Positions 1 to 4,861 of a DNA stretch of 8,695 bases are shown here, in pieces (within the stretch, counting starts at the first letter, position 1; each line of letters starts with the position of its first letter). The notes beneath the pieces were generated by a model that worked only from the letters and a program-made list of their open reading frames with translations, was not told the origin of the DNA and did no database searches. Position numbers and translations under genes: made by a program. The DNA comes from Methanosarcinaceae archaeon (lineage in GTDB: Archaea; Halobacteriota; Methanosarcinia; Methanosarcinales; Methanosarcinaceae). The stretch spans positions 5,077 to 13,771 of the forward strand of contig JAQVBP010000074.1 in the NCBI GenBank assembly GCA_028690255.1, in the 5' to 3' direction.

Positions 1-108
1 GAGACGGTGGAAATGGAAGACTTTCTTGAAGCCACCGACAAGGTCTCAATGGCTACAGAGACCCAGAGAATGAAACAGACGGCCCTGCCTGAAGCAATGT
101 TTGTGTAA
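1..108 (+). CDS. AAA ATPase C-terminus, probably proteasome-activating nucleotidase (partial)
   Basis: Only the last 35 codons are present, open from the left edge to TAA at 106-108. The residues ETVEMEDFLEATDKV look like the last helix of the C-terminal lid domain of an AAA ATPase, where PAN and 26S Rpt subunits carry a similar 'V-x-M-x-D-F-x-x-A-x-x-K-V' segment. The protein then runs through a short polar tail to a terminal Met-Phe-Val. PAN unfolds substrates and feeds them to the 20S proteasome, docking through a C-terminal hydrophobic-Tyr-X motif. Here Phe would stand in the Tyr place. PAN next to UPF0215 and ftsZ also fits what I recall of Methanosarcina gene order. The alternative is another AAA ATPase of the Cdc48 or FtsH-like type. 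The identification is inferred from a short fragment. Confidence 0.55.
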   Translation, partial: ETVEMEDFLEATDKVSMATETQRMKQTALPEAMFV

Positions 109-120
109 TACCGGAAAAAT

Positions 121-152
121 GTAAAAACGTAAAAACATAAAAACGTAAAAAC
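121..152. repeat. Four 8-bp tandem repeats (GTAAAAAC)
   Basis: Four head-to-tail units lie just after the upstream stop codon: GTAAAAAC, GTAAAAAC, ATAAAAAC, GTAAAAAC. The tract is A-rich on this strand. It looks like a simple replication-slippage microsatellite; no function is evident. Confidence 0.8.
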
Positions 153-161
153 ATTGCGAAT

Positions 162-207
162 TTCCTTCACTCCCTCCTTCGGAGTTCAGGAAGGGTCTTC
201 TCTCTTT
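162..207 (+). terminator. Stem-loop plus pyrimidine tract after the ATPase gene
   Basis: Arms 162-173 (TTCCTTCACTCC) and 181-192 (GGAGTTCAGGAA) pair at 10 of 12 positions around a 7-base loop. They are followed by a T-rich stretch, GGGTCTTCTCTCTTT (193-207). The position after the first gene and before the next suggests a 3'-end or termination signal. Archaeal termination depends mainly on U-tracts, and this one is interrupted by C, so the call is moderate. Confidence 0.4.
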
Positions 208-268
208 AACAGACAAACGATTTTTGAAATTTGCTTCTTCGGGAGGGGTTTCCTCCTAAACAGGCAAT

Positions 269-278
269 CTATTTTTAG
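269..278 (+). promoter_or_regulatory. Possible TATA box for the UPF0215 gene
   Basis: CTATTTTTAG lies about 22-31 bases before the GTG at 300. That is the spacing at which an archaeal TATA box would start transcription at or very near the start codon, giving a leaderless mRNA. This agrees with the lack of any Shine-Dalgarno before that codon. It is based on spacing and composition only. Confidence 0.3.
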
Positions 279-299
279 AACCACGACATAAAGAATAAT

Positions 300-890
300 G
301 TGAAGCTGAATTTTCACATAAAACCTGAAATCCGTATCCTTGGCGTGGATGATTCTGCTCTGATAAGTGACGAAATAATGATAGTCGGGACTGTTTTCCG
401 GGGTGGGGGCTGGATGGATGGGGTGCTGAGGTCGGAAATCACCCGGGACGGCAAGGACGCTACCGAAGTCATCTGCCGGATGGCAAAAAGGAGCAAACAC
501 TATGGGCAGCTCAGGGTTATCATGCTTGACGGGGTCACATACGGAGGCTTCAACGTGGTGGATATTTCAAAGCTCAATAAAGAAACAGGCTTGCCTGTAA
601 TCGTGGTTATGCGCTCATATCCGGACTTTGAAAAAATCAGGGGGGCTCTCGGACATTTCACGGATGGGGAGGAGAGGCTGGGGGTGATAGAAAAGGCTGG
701 CAGGATAGAAGAAGTGGTTACTAAAAAACCCGAAAACCCGATTTATATACAGAAAGCCGGGATAGGGTTCGATAGTGCAAAAAAGATAGTTCGGCTAACC
801 GCAACAAGGAGCAATATCCCCGAGCCCCTCCGCGTAGCTCATATGATTGCGACTGGCATTGTTTTTGGTGAATCAAGGGGAAAAGCATGA
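300..890 (+). CDS. UPF0215 / DUF99 family protein
   Basis: This 196-residue protein has the hallmarks I associate with the archaeal UPF0215 (DUF99) family: the N-terminal 'IRILGVDDSA' strand (about residues 11-20), 'VGTVFRGGGWMDGV' (29-42), 'QLRVIMLDGVTYGGFNVVDI' (69-88), 'GLPVIVVMRSYPD' (97-109), and the C-terminal 'PEPLRVAHMIATGIVFGESRG' region (174-194). The length is normal for the family. DUF99 has been related to the endonuclease V / RNase H-like fold, and the Asp residues in 'GVDD' and 'MLDG' could be metal ligands. No biochemical role is established, so no reaction is assigned. The start is GTG at 300; an overlapping ATG at 298 reads straight into TGA and cannot be the start. There is no Shine-Dalgarno, so the message may be leaderless. 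It lies alone, 311 bp before ftsZ. Confidence 0.85.
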   Translation: MKLNFHIKPEIRILGVDDSALISDEIMIVGTVFRGGGWMDGVLRSEITRDGKDATEVICRMAKRSKHYGQLRVIMLDGVTYGGFNVVDISKLNKETGLPVIVVMRSYPDFEKIRGALGHFTDGEERLGVIEKAGRIEEVVTKKPENPIYIQKAGIGFDSAKKIVRLTATRSNIPEPLRVAHMIATGIVFGESRGKA

Positions 891-1121
891 AAAATCAGGC
901 TTTCCGGAAAAGAAAAAAGATGGGGTGGAGAAAGGGGGATCTTCTGCCCGTTTATCCTTATCAAATAGGAAAAGTTAAAAATATAATGAGCTGCCTCTAA
1001 ATTTAAAAAAATAAACAGTGTTTGGGGACAATGGTAAATGTAAAAGTAGAGGTCCAAAAACTGGCGGATAACTGTTCATTAAACTGATGACATTCAGAAG
1101 GAAAACTATTAAACATGATAC

Positions 1122-1130
1122 AGTATAATC
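1122..1130 (+). promoter_or_regulatory. Candidate TATA box for ftsZ
   Basis: AGTATAATC follows an A/T-rich stretch and lies about 75 bases before the ftsZ ATG. It would give a leader of roughly 50 bases that keeps the Shine-Dalgarno at 1189. TTAAATAG at 1137-1144 is an equally plausible alternative. Transcription-start data would decide between them. Confidence 0.3.
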
Positions 1131-1188
1131 TGATGGTTAAATAGTTCCTTATCACAATTCAGTATCAAATTTATCATTTTGCTAAACT

Positions 1189-1193
1189 GGAGG
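1189..1193 (+). promoter_or_regulatory. Shine-Dalgarno of ftsZ
   Basis: GGAGG lies 8 bases before the ATG at 1202 and is complementary to the archaeal 16S 3' end. It fixes the ftsZ start. Confidence 0.8.
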
Positions 1194-1201
1194 AAAACAG
1201 T

Positions 1202-2326
1202 ATGAAATCCATAGTAGAAGAAGCCCTTGCTCGATCTGCCCGGGAGGGGCGTGGAGGGCAGGGTGGGTTTTTAACCCCCGATTATTCCGACCAAAACAAT
1301 GATGTCAATGCTGAACTGGAAGAAATCCTGAAAAGCCTGCAGACAACAATCAAGGTAGTGGGTTGTGGAGGCGGGGGTTCAAACAGCATTCAGCGCATGA
1401 TAGGAGAAGGAATCGAGGGTGCGACACTTGTGGCTCTGAACACCGATGCTCAGCACCTCCTTCACGTCCGCGCCGACAAGAAAATCCTTATCGGAAAAAA
1501 GAAAACAAGAGGACTTGGGGCAGGCAGTCTTCCCCAGATCGGCGAAGACGCTGCAATTGAGAGCATAGATGAGCTCAACAAAATCGTTGAAGGCTCGGAC
1601 ATGGTCTTTATCACCGCAGGGCTTGGAGGGGGAACAGGGACCGGTTCAGCTCCGGTTATTGCTGAAGCTGCCAGAGATTCCGGGGCCCTTACGATTGCAG
1701 TCGTCACCCTTCCTTTCGGAGTGGAAGGGCAGATTCGCCGGACAAATGCCGAAGCGGGACTTGAACGCCTCAGGGACGTCGCAGACACTGTTATTGTGGT
1801 CCCGAACGATAAATTGATAGAGGTAGTTCCAAATCTCCCGCTACAGGCTGCTTTCAAGGTTGCGGATGAGGTTCTGATGAGGGCCGTCAAGGGTATTACC
1901 GAGCTTATCACAAAACCCGGACTTGTCAATCTCGACTTTGCAGATATAAGGACGGTTATGCAAAACGGTGGCGTCGCCATGATTGGATTAGGGGAAGCCG
2001 ATGGGGATAACAAAGCCTCGGAATCCGTGCAAAAAGCCCTTAGAAGCCCGCTCCTTGACGTGGATATTTCTGGTGCGACTTCAGCTCTTGTAAATGTTGT
2101 TGGTGGGCCTGATATGACTATTTCGGAAGCCGAATGCGTGGTCCAGGAAGTCTACGATCGGATAGATAGCAACGCCCGCCTGATCTGGGGGGCCCAGATC
2201 GACCCCGAACTTGAACAGACCGTGCGTACGATGATCGTGGTAACAGGTGTTACGTCCACACAGATCTACGGACACGGTAATGACAAAAACGTCACACTCA
2301 AATACGGTATCGATTTCGTGGATTAA
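1202..2326 (+). CDS. ftsZ: Cell division protein FtsZ (archaeal FtsZ1 type)
   Basis: This 374-residue tubulin-like GTPase should polymerise at mid-cell to organise the division ring. The nucleotide-binding domain shows VVGCGGGGSNSI (residues 52-63), NTDAQ (80-84), GLGAGSLPQIG (104-114) and the tubulin signature GGGTGTGS (142-149). The T7 synergy loop NLDFADIRTVM (243-253) carries the aspartates that complete GTP hydrolysis in the neighbouring subunit. The C-terminal domain continues to about residue 355, and a short tail ends in YGIDFVD. The 50-residue N-terminal extension with conserved Glu-rich helix and the overall match to Methanocaldococcus FtsZ1 (MJ0370), from memory, place it in the FtsZ1 group. 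The nucleotide loop has Gly-Ser where many FtsZs have Ala-Gly-Asn. The start is set by GGAGG at 1189. The ftsZ to secE-nusG-rpl11 order is known in Euryarchaeota. Confidence 0.96.
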   Translation: MKSIVEEALARSAREGRGGQGGFLTPDYSDQNNDVNAELEEILKSLQTTIKVVGCGGGGSNSIQRMIGEGIEGATLVALNTDAQHLLHVRADKKILIGKKKTRGLGAGSLPQIGEDAAIESIDELNKIVEGSDMVFITAGLGGGTGTGSAPVIAEAARDSGALTIAVVTLPFGVEGQIRRTNAEAGLERLRDVADTVIVVPNDKLIEVVPNLPLQAAFKVADEVLMRAVKGITELITKPGLVNLDFADIRTVMQNGGVAMIGLGEADGDNKASESVQKALRSPLLDVDISGATSALVNVVGGPDMTISEAECVVQEVYDRIDSNARLIWGAQIDPELEQTVRTMIVVTGVTSTQIYGHGNDKNVTLKYGIDFVD

Positions 2327-2446
2327 ATAAATAATGAATACCGATTGGATAAAGACCCTGGTCGAGAAACAATACTGTTTTCCTCTCTAAGGGTAAATAG
2401 GGGATTAAGTTCCCAATCGAAAACTATTTTTATGGTAAATGCCGTA

Positions 2447-2470
2447 TGGTGCCGATACAATTCGGCATCA
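2447..2470. repeat. 9-bp hairpin between ftsZ and secE
   Basis: Arms TGGTGCCGA (2447-2455) and TCGGCATCA (2462-2470) pair completely, with one G-T pair, around the 6-base loop TACAAT. No T-tract follows, so it is not an obvious terminator. It lies about 120 bases past the ftsZ stop. Confidence 0.6.
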
Positions 2471-2620
2471 ATACATTCAAAGGATGTCGCAAAAGAAGCT
2501 CCTGAAAACAACTCTTGAAAGGCGTCAGAGAGTTTCATTCTTCAGACTCCCGACCGGTTTGAGTATTTAGCCCGATATGCCAGACTTGCTGATATCTTAA
2601 AATAGCAGGAAATAATAATA

Positions 2621-2668
2621 GGTTATCAGCTTTCCTAATCGGTATTAGCTTTCCTGGTAATAAGCTCC
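2621..2668. repeat. Three imperfect direct repeats, possible operator
   Basis: GGTTATCAGCTTTCCT (2621-2636), GGTATTAGCTTTCCT (2641-2655) and GGTAATAAGCTCC (2656-2668) are variants of one word. The first two are spaced 20 bp, about two helical turns, so both would face the same side of the DNA. An upstream AGGAAA (2607-2612) is inverted relative to the TTTCCT of the first copy. The position, 150-190 bp before secE, suits a protein-binding site, but no regulator is implied by the sequence. Confidence 0.35.
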
Positions 2669-2780
2669 AATTTAGGGCAAAAGACCGGGAAATCTGTCTC
2701 CATTAAAATAGAAGGTGAGAACTGGAAATGGTGGAGAAGGGAGCAAGTTCAGAATATAATCAATTCAAAAAAGAATTAAG

Positions 2781-2787
2781 TTATAAG
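2781..2787 (+). promoter_or_regulatory. Candidate TATA box for secE-nusG
   Basis: TTATAAG is placed so that transcription would begin at about 2807-2811, giving an almost leaderless secE mRNA beginning at the GTG. Another TATA-like word, ATATAAT (2754-2760), would give a leader of about 30 bases. Neither is proven. Confidence 0.35.
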
Positions 2788-2810
2788 AAGTAAATGACGA
2801 AAACCTGGAT

Positions 2811-3032
2811 GTGAATCATTTGGTAGAACCTATGTTTAATACCAAGATAACTACAGAAAGTATTGGCCAGGTGATAAGAGCACACCTGAGAGTCCTGAAA
2901 CTAACGAAAAAGCCGTCCAGGGAAGAGTTCTTGACTATTGCCAAAGTTGCAGGCGCCGGAATCCTGGCAATAGGGGCCATAGGCTTTATCATCTATGTAT
3001 TGCTTACAATGTTGCCCCAGTGGGTGGCCTAA
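2811..3032 (+). CDS. secE: Preprotein translocase SecE / Sec61-gamma subunit
   Basis: This is a small subunit of 73 residues from GTG, or 66 from the ATG at 2832. SecE clamps the SecY channel in the membrane. A basic amphipathic stretch (RAHLRVLKLTKKPSREEFLT, about residues 23-42) carries the 'KPSREEF' motif typical of archaeal and eukaryotic Sec61-gamma. It is followed by a single membrane span, about residues 46-70, rich in Ala, Gly and Ile (AGAGILAIGAIGFIIYVLL). No Shine-Dalgarno precedes either start. The GTG fits a possible leaderless transcript, and an ATG at 2809 runs straight into TGA. The stop TAA shares its last A with the nusG ATG (TAATG), so the two are translationally coupled. 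The start codon is the uncertain part; the identity is firm. Confidence 0.9.
   Translation: MNHLVEPMFNTKITTESIGQVIRAHLRVLKLTKKPSREEFLTIAKVAGAGILAIGAIGFIIYVLLTMLPQWVA
3023..3027 (+). promoter_or_regulatory. Shine-Dalgarno of nusG
   Basis: GGTGG inside the last codons of secE lies 4 bases before the ATG at 3032. It supports this ATG over the in-frame GTG at 3020, which would lie before the site. Confidence 0.6.
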
Positions 3033-3493
3033 TGAGTGAAGATTCCAAGATATTCATAATCAAGACCACAGCAAACCAGGAAAAGTCAGTATCTGAAGCC
3101 CTTGCACGGGTTTCAAAAAAGGAACTGCTTGACATAAGGGCTATTCTTTCTCCTGAAGAGCTTAAAGGGTACGTCCTTGTCGAAGCCCCGGAAGCTGGCC
3201 TTGTGGATATGGCAATTCAGGCTATCCCGCATGCAAGGGCTATTATTAAGGGAAGCTCAAACATTGCCGAAATAGAACACTTCCTGAAACCAAAACCGGT
3301 AGTTACAGGTATCAAGGAAGGGTCCATAATAGAGGTTACCTCAGGTCCCTTCAAGGGTGAAAGGGCCCGGGTCAAGAGGGTTGACGAAGGGCGGGAGGAG
3401 ATTACGGTTGAACTCTTCGATGCGGTTGTACCGATACCTATAACAATACGTGGTGATACTGTAAGGGTGCTCAAGAAAGAGAAAGAAGATTGA
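3032..3493 (+). CDS. spt5: Transcription elongation factor NusG / Spt5
   Basis: This 153-residue archaeal Spt5 works with Spt4 as a clamp that keeps RNA polymerase on the template. The NGN domain spans about residues 5-85: an IFIIKTTANQEKSV strand-helix start, then 'LKGYVLVEA' in the middle and 'IPHARAIIKG' near its end. A single KOW domain follows (about 94-148), with IKEGSIIEVTSGPFKGERARVKRVD holding the usual G-x-x-V-x-x-x-x-G-P-F-x-G pattern. The tail is charged (KKEKED). The length is typical for archaea, whereas bacterial NusG is somewhat longer. The chosen ATG overlaps the secE stop by one base and has GGTGG just before it. The secE-nusG-rpl11 order is nearly universal, which supports the assignment. 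No terminator hairpin is obvious after the TGA. Confidence 0.95.
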   Translation: MSEDSKIFIIKTTANQEKSVSEALARVSKKELLDIRAILSPEELKGYVLVEAPEAGLVDMAIQAIPHARAIIKGSSNIAEIEHFLKPKPVVTGIKEGSIIEVTSGPFKGERARVKRVDEGREEITVELFDAVVPIPITIRGDTVRVLKKEKED

Positions 3494-3576
3494 GCTCTGG
3501 CTTACTCGATATTTGGGAATGAAGTGTTTGCGAAAAAGTCCATGACGGAATCAACAGACACGCCGGACCCGGATAA

Positions 3577-3584
3577 TTTATATA
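3577..3584 (+). promoter_or_regulatory. TATA box with no adjacent gene
   Basis: TTTATATA is close to the methanogen TATA consensus. Transcription would start near 3603-3607, where 'TTAAAGGGCCGAG' begins. No reading frame follows within 100 bases, so it may drive a non-coding RNA or a distal rpl11 promoter. Confidence 0.45.
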
Positions 3585-3604
3585 GTAATTGCGGATTGGG
3601 AGCT

Positions 3605-3720
3605 TAAAGGGCCGAGAAAACCCATTGCTTTAGCAAGAAGGCCGAATCAAGTCCTTGCCTCTCTGTAAGTCACTACCCCTCACTACCATTTTCGGAAAAA
3701 GCGCAATTGTCTGGGAAGGG
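3605..3720 (+). ncRNA. Candidate small RNA or leader segment
   Basis: The segment follows the TATA word at 3577. It has a TTGC-TTTA-GCAA stem-loop (3625-3636), GGCC words at 3609-3612 and 3640-3643 that can pair to enclose it, and GCAAG / CTTGC pairing (3633-3637 with 3654-3658). I do not recognise a known RNA family: it is not a tRNA, there is no clear C/D box pair, and it does not resemble RNase P or SRP RNA. The 3' end is arbitrary. This rests on a promoter-like word and modest pairing only. Confidence 0.2.
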
Positions 3721-3729
3721 GGCTTCTGC

Positions 3730-3740
3730 TTATATATAAT
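3730..3740 (+). promoter_or_regulatory. Strong TATA word before the insertion-sequence remnant
   Basis: TTATATATAAT would start transcription near 3756-3760 and read through the tnpB remnant towards rpl11. It could be a distal rpl11 promoter or a relic promoter of the inserted element. The rest of the surroundings are also A/T-rich, so a chance match is possible. Confidence 0.4.
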
Positions 3741-3786
3741 TATCAAACACTAATTTAATATATTGTATGAATATATTCCAGTTCTC

Positions 3787-3940
3787 TTTTTGCGGTCGCA
3801 CAAATTGAGACTCTGTGGAATTTCCGGTGTAACTGGAAAAGATGCAAGCAAAAGGAAACACAAAAATCAAAACACCGGCGGGACACCGGGAAAGGCCTGT
3901 GGAATCGTGGATTTTGTTCCGGGGTCTGAAGCAGGAAACC
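3787..3940 (+). mobile_element. Degenerate IS200/IS605-type tnpB tail remnant (copy 1)
   Basis: From 3871 the frame reads NTGGTPGKACG, then VPGSEAGNP. This is the C-terminal tail seen in many archaeal TnpB proteins of IS200/IS605 elements, where the DNA 'GAAGCAGGAAGCC' leads into the right-end hairpin. Here GAAGCAGGAAACC (3928-3940) is kept, but the hairpin and the TTCAC end are lost. The upstream part (3787-3840) is a palindrome block shared with the copy at 8361-8541 on the other strand: TTTTTGCGGTCGCAC, then arms of CACAAATTG..CTGTG, then TTTCCGGT-GTA-ACTGGAAA. The zinc-finger and catalytic parts of tnpB are absent, and no left end is identified. The remnant stops less than 50 bp before the rpl11 TATA box. 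Identification is by remembered TnpB tail motifs plus the second copy in this window. Confidence 0.6.
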
Positions 3941-3987
3941 CGGTGAATATTCAGATTTAAAGGTGGTCCGCAGGGATGTGAGCCGGC

Positions 3988-3995
3988 TATATATA
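3988..3995 (+). promoter_or_regulatory. TATA box, probable promoter of rpl11
   Basis: TATATATA follows GAGCCGGC. Transcription should begin near 4014-4018, within the first unit of the 14-bp repeats. The rpl11 leader would then be about 165 bases and nearly all repeats. Confidence 0.55.
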
Positions 3996-4005
3996 CATCG
4001 CTGGC

Positions 4006-4145
4006 TTTACTGTATCACATTTACAGTATCATATTTACTGTATCACATTTACAGTATCACATTTACAGTATCACATTTACAGTATCATATTTACTGTATC
4101 ACATTTACAGTATCACATTTACAGTATCATATTTACTGTATCATA
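4006..4145. repeat. Ten 14-bp tandem repeats in the rpl11 leader
   Basis: There are ten uninterrupted units of TTTAC(A/T)GTATCA(C/T)A, then a broken TTTAATTAATAC. The variable base at unit position 6 runs T,A,T,A,A,A,T,A,A,T. The core 7-mers TACTGTA and TACAGTA are reverse complements, so every neighbouring T/A pair of units can form a 7-bp stem with a 7-base loop (TCACATT or TCATATT). Position 13 is C except in units 2, 6, 9 and 10, where it is T. A T unit follows each of units 2, 6 and 9, giving blocks of 2, 4 and 3 units plus one. The array lies between the TATA box and the Shine-Dalgarno of rpl11. There are no spacers, so it is not a CRISPR. Confidence 0.95.
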
Positions 4146-4167
4146 TTTAATTAATACTAATAAAAGC

Positions 4168-4172
4168 GGTGA
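4168..4172 (+). promoter_or_regulatory. Shine-Dalgarno of rpl11
   Basis: GGTGA, complementary to UCACC of 16S rRNA, lies 7 bases before the ATG at 4180. It lies after the repeats and outside them. Confidence 0.75.
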
Positions 4173-4179
4173 GACTCAT

Positions 4180-4665
4180 ATGACAAGTGTTGTTGAAGCA
4201 CTGGTTCCGGGGGGTAAAGCAAACCCCGGACCCCCTTTAGGCCCAGCACTGGGACCCCTTGGGATTAACATAAAAGAAGTAGTTGAAAAGATCAACGAAA
4301 AGACAAGGGATTACAATGGGATGCAAGTCCCAATTAAGGTAATCGTAGCTGATGACAAGAGTGTGGAAATTGAAGTGGGGACTCCTCCGACTTCTGCTCT
4401 GATCATGCAGGAAGCAGGCATTCGGAAAGGGTCGGGTACTTCCGGTTCCGAGGTTGTGGGTAACCTGAGCGTCCAGCAGGTAGTAAAGATTGCTCGCATG
4501 AAAAGGGACGACGTCCTTTCTTACGATCTCAAGGCCACAATGAAAGAAGTAATGGGCACCTGTGTACCCATGGGCGTGACCATCGAAAATATGGCTCCGA
4601 AGGAGTGCCAGAAAGCACTCTGTGAAGGCAGTTTCGACGATGCGCTTGCAAATGAAGAGTGGTAA
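4180..4665 (+). CDS. rpl11: 50S ribosomal protein L11
   Basis: This 161-residue protein binds the GTPase-associated region of 23S rRNA at the base of the stalk. Its N-terminal domain holds the defining proline/glycine-rich stretch PGGKANPGPPLGPALGPLGI (residues 10-29), which contacts elongation factors. The C-terminal rRNA-binding domain (about 70-140) includes GIRKGSGTSGSEVVGNLSVQ and the 'MGTCVPMGVTIEN' helix region. The length is normal for archaea, with a slightly acidic tail (DDALANEEW). The start has a Shine-Dalgarno at 4168. The gene has its own promoter region and is separated from rpl1 by 256 bp, so it is probably a separate transcript from rpl1-rpl10-rpl12, although read-through cannot be excluded. 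The 14-bp repeats fill its leader. Confidence 0.97.
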   Translation: MTSVVEALVPGGKANPGPPLGPALGPLGINIKEVVEKINEKTRDYNGMQVPIKVIVADDKSVEIEVGTPPTSALIMQEAGIRKGSGTSGSEVVGNLSVQQVVKIARMKRDDVLSYDLKATMKEVMGTCVPMGVTIENMAPKECQKALCEGSFDDALANEEW

Positions 4666-4696
4666 GCTTTTTTTACTCTTCATTTTTTGAAAGCTT
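4664..4696 (+). terminator. U-tract terminator after rpl11
   Basis: Seven T (4668-4674) and six T (4683-4688) follow the stop codon directly. AAGCTTT (4664-4670) and AAAGCTT (4690-4696) are reverse complements and could close a stem around them. T-tracts of this kind terminate archaeal RNA polymerase, so L11 may be separated from L1 here. Confidence 0.55.
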
Positions 4697-4782
4697 GCCC
4701 GGCTCTTTACCAATAGTTTTAAATGGGATACCACAGAATAGCTCAGAAGCCTTTGGTGGCATATCACGGGACTGTATGAATA

Positions 4783-4790
4783 ATTATACA
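4783..4790 (+). promoter_or_regulatory. Candidate TATA box for rpl1-rpl10-rpl12
   Basis: ATTATACA, preceded by GAATA, would start transcription near 4809-4814 and include both hairpins of the L1 leader. TTTTAAAT (4716-4723) and CTATATGG (4808-4815) are weaker alternatives. Confidence 0.4.
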
Positions 4791-4826
4791 ACGTGCTGAG
4801 CGTGCTGCTATATGGTACTTAATAGA

Positions 4827-4844
4827 CTCCGGTAAAGTCCGGAG
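4827..4844 (+). promoter_or_regulatory. Hairpin in the L1 leader
   Basis: Arms CTCCGG (4827-4832) and CCGGAG (4839-4844) pair perfectly around TAAAGT. An alternative pairing, GACT (4825-4828) with AGTC (4836-4839), would exclude it. It lies 18 bases before the three-way junction and may act with it. Confidence 0.5.
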
Positions 4845-4861
4845 CTGTGGCTTTCAACCAA

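Larger units (their letters stand above)
891..1201. other. Intergenic region between UPF0215 and ftsZ
   Basis: No gene is seen. The stretch is A/T-rich, with several TATA-like words: AAAATATAAT near 975-984, AGTATAATC at 1122-1130 and TTAAATAG at 1137-1144. Any of these could drive ftsZ. No strong hairpin-plus-T terminator is seen after the UPF0215 gene. Confidence 0.6.
2327..2810. other. 484-bp intergenic region between ftsZ and secE
   Basis: No convincing gene is seen. It contains a hairpin at 2447-2470, a cluster of three related GGT-AT-AGCTTTCC words at 2621-2668, an AATTC/GAATT inverted repeat around an A-run (2762-2777), and TATA-like words before secE (ATATAAT at 2754-2760 and TTATAAG at 2781-2787). 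A 71-codon frame on the - strand (2323-2538) matches nothing I recognise and is treated as chance. Confidence 0.6.
3494..3786. other. Gap after nusG with promoter elements and a possible transcript
   Basis: This is the first part of the 686-bp gap before rpl11. No protein gene is seen. There is a strong TATA word at 3577-3584 with no start codon or gene close behind, a region with small stems (3598-3660), a CACTACC direct repeat (3671-3677 and 3681-3687), and a second strong TATA word at 3730-3740. The TATA word without a gene could serve a small RNA or a long leader of the rpl11 message. Confidence 0.5.

Noticed and set aside
2323..2538. 71-codon frame on the - strand between ftsZ and secE
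   Set aside because: It has no recognisable family and no ribosome site, and it overlaps the ftsZ stop. It is likely chance.
3020..3031. GTG at 3020 as the nusG start
   Set aside because: It lies within secE before the GGTGG site. ATG at 3032 overlaps the secE stop by one base and begins the usual NusG sequence.
3591..3660. tRNA gene suggested by GCGGATT at the start and CGAATC later
   Set aside because: No acceptor stem closes, no anticodon stem of 5 bp is found, and the T-arm does not pair.
3763..3960. 65-codon frame as a real small gene
   Set aside because: Its second half is a tnpB tail, and its first half reads the palindrome block out of frame with it. No ribosome site is present. 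It is better described as an insertion-sequence remnant.
4006..4145. CRISPR array
   Set aside because: The 14-bp units are contiguous with no spacers and no leader, and no cas genes are present.
3963..4154. 63-codon frame running through the 14-bp repeats
   Set aside because: The unit length is not a multiple of three, so the Tyr/His-rich protein just reads the repeat in changing frames. There is no Shine-Dalgarno, and the TATA box lies inside the frame.
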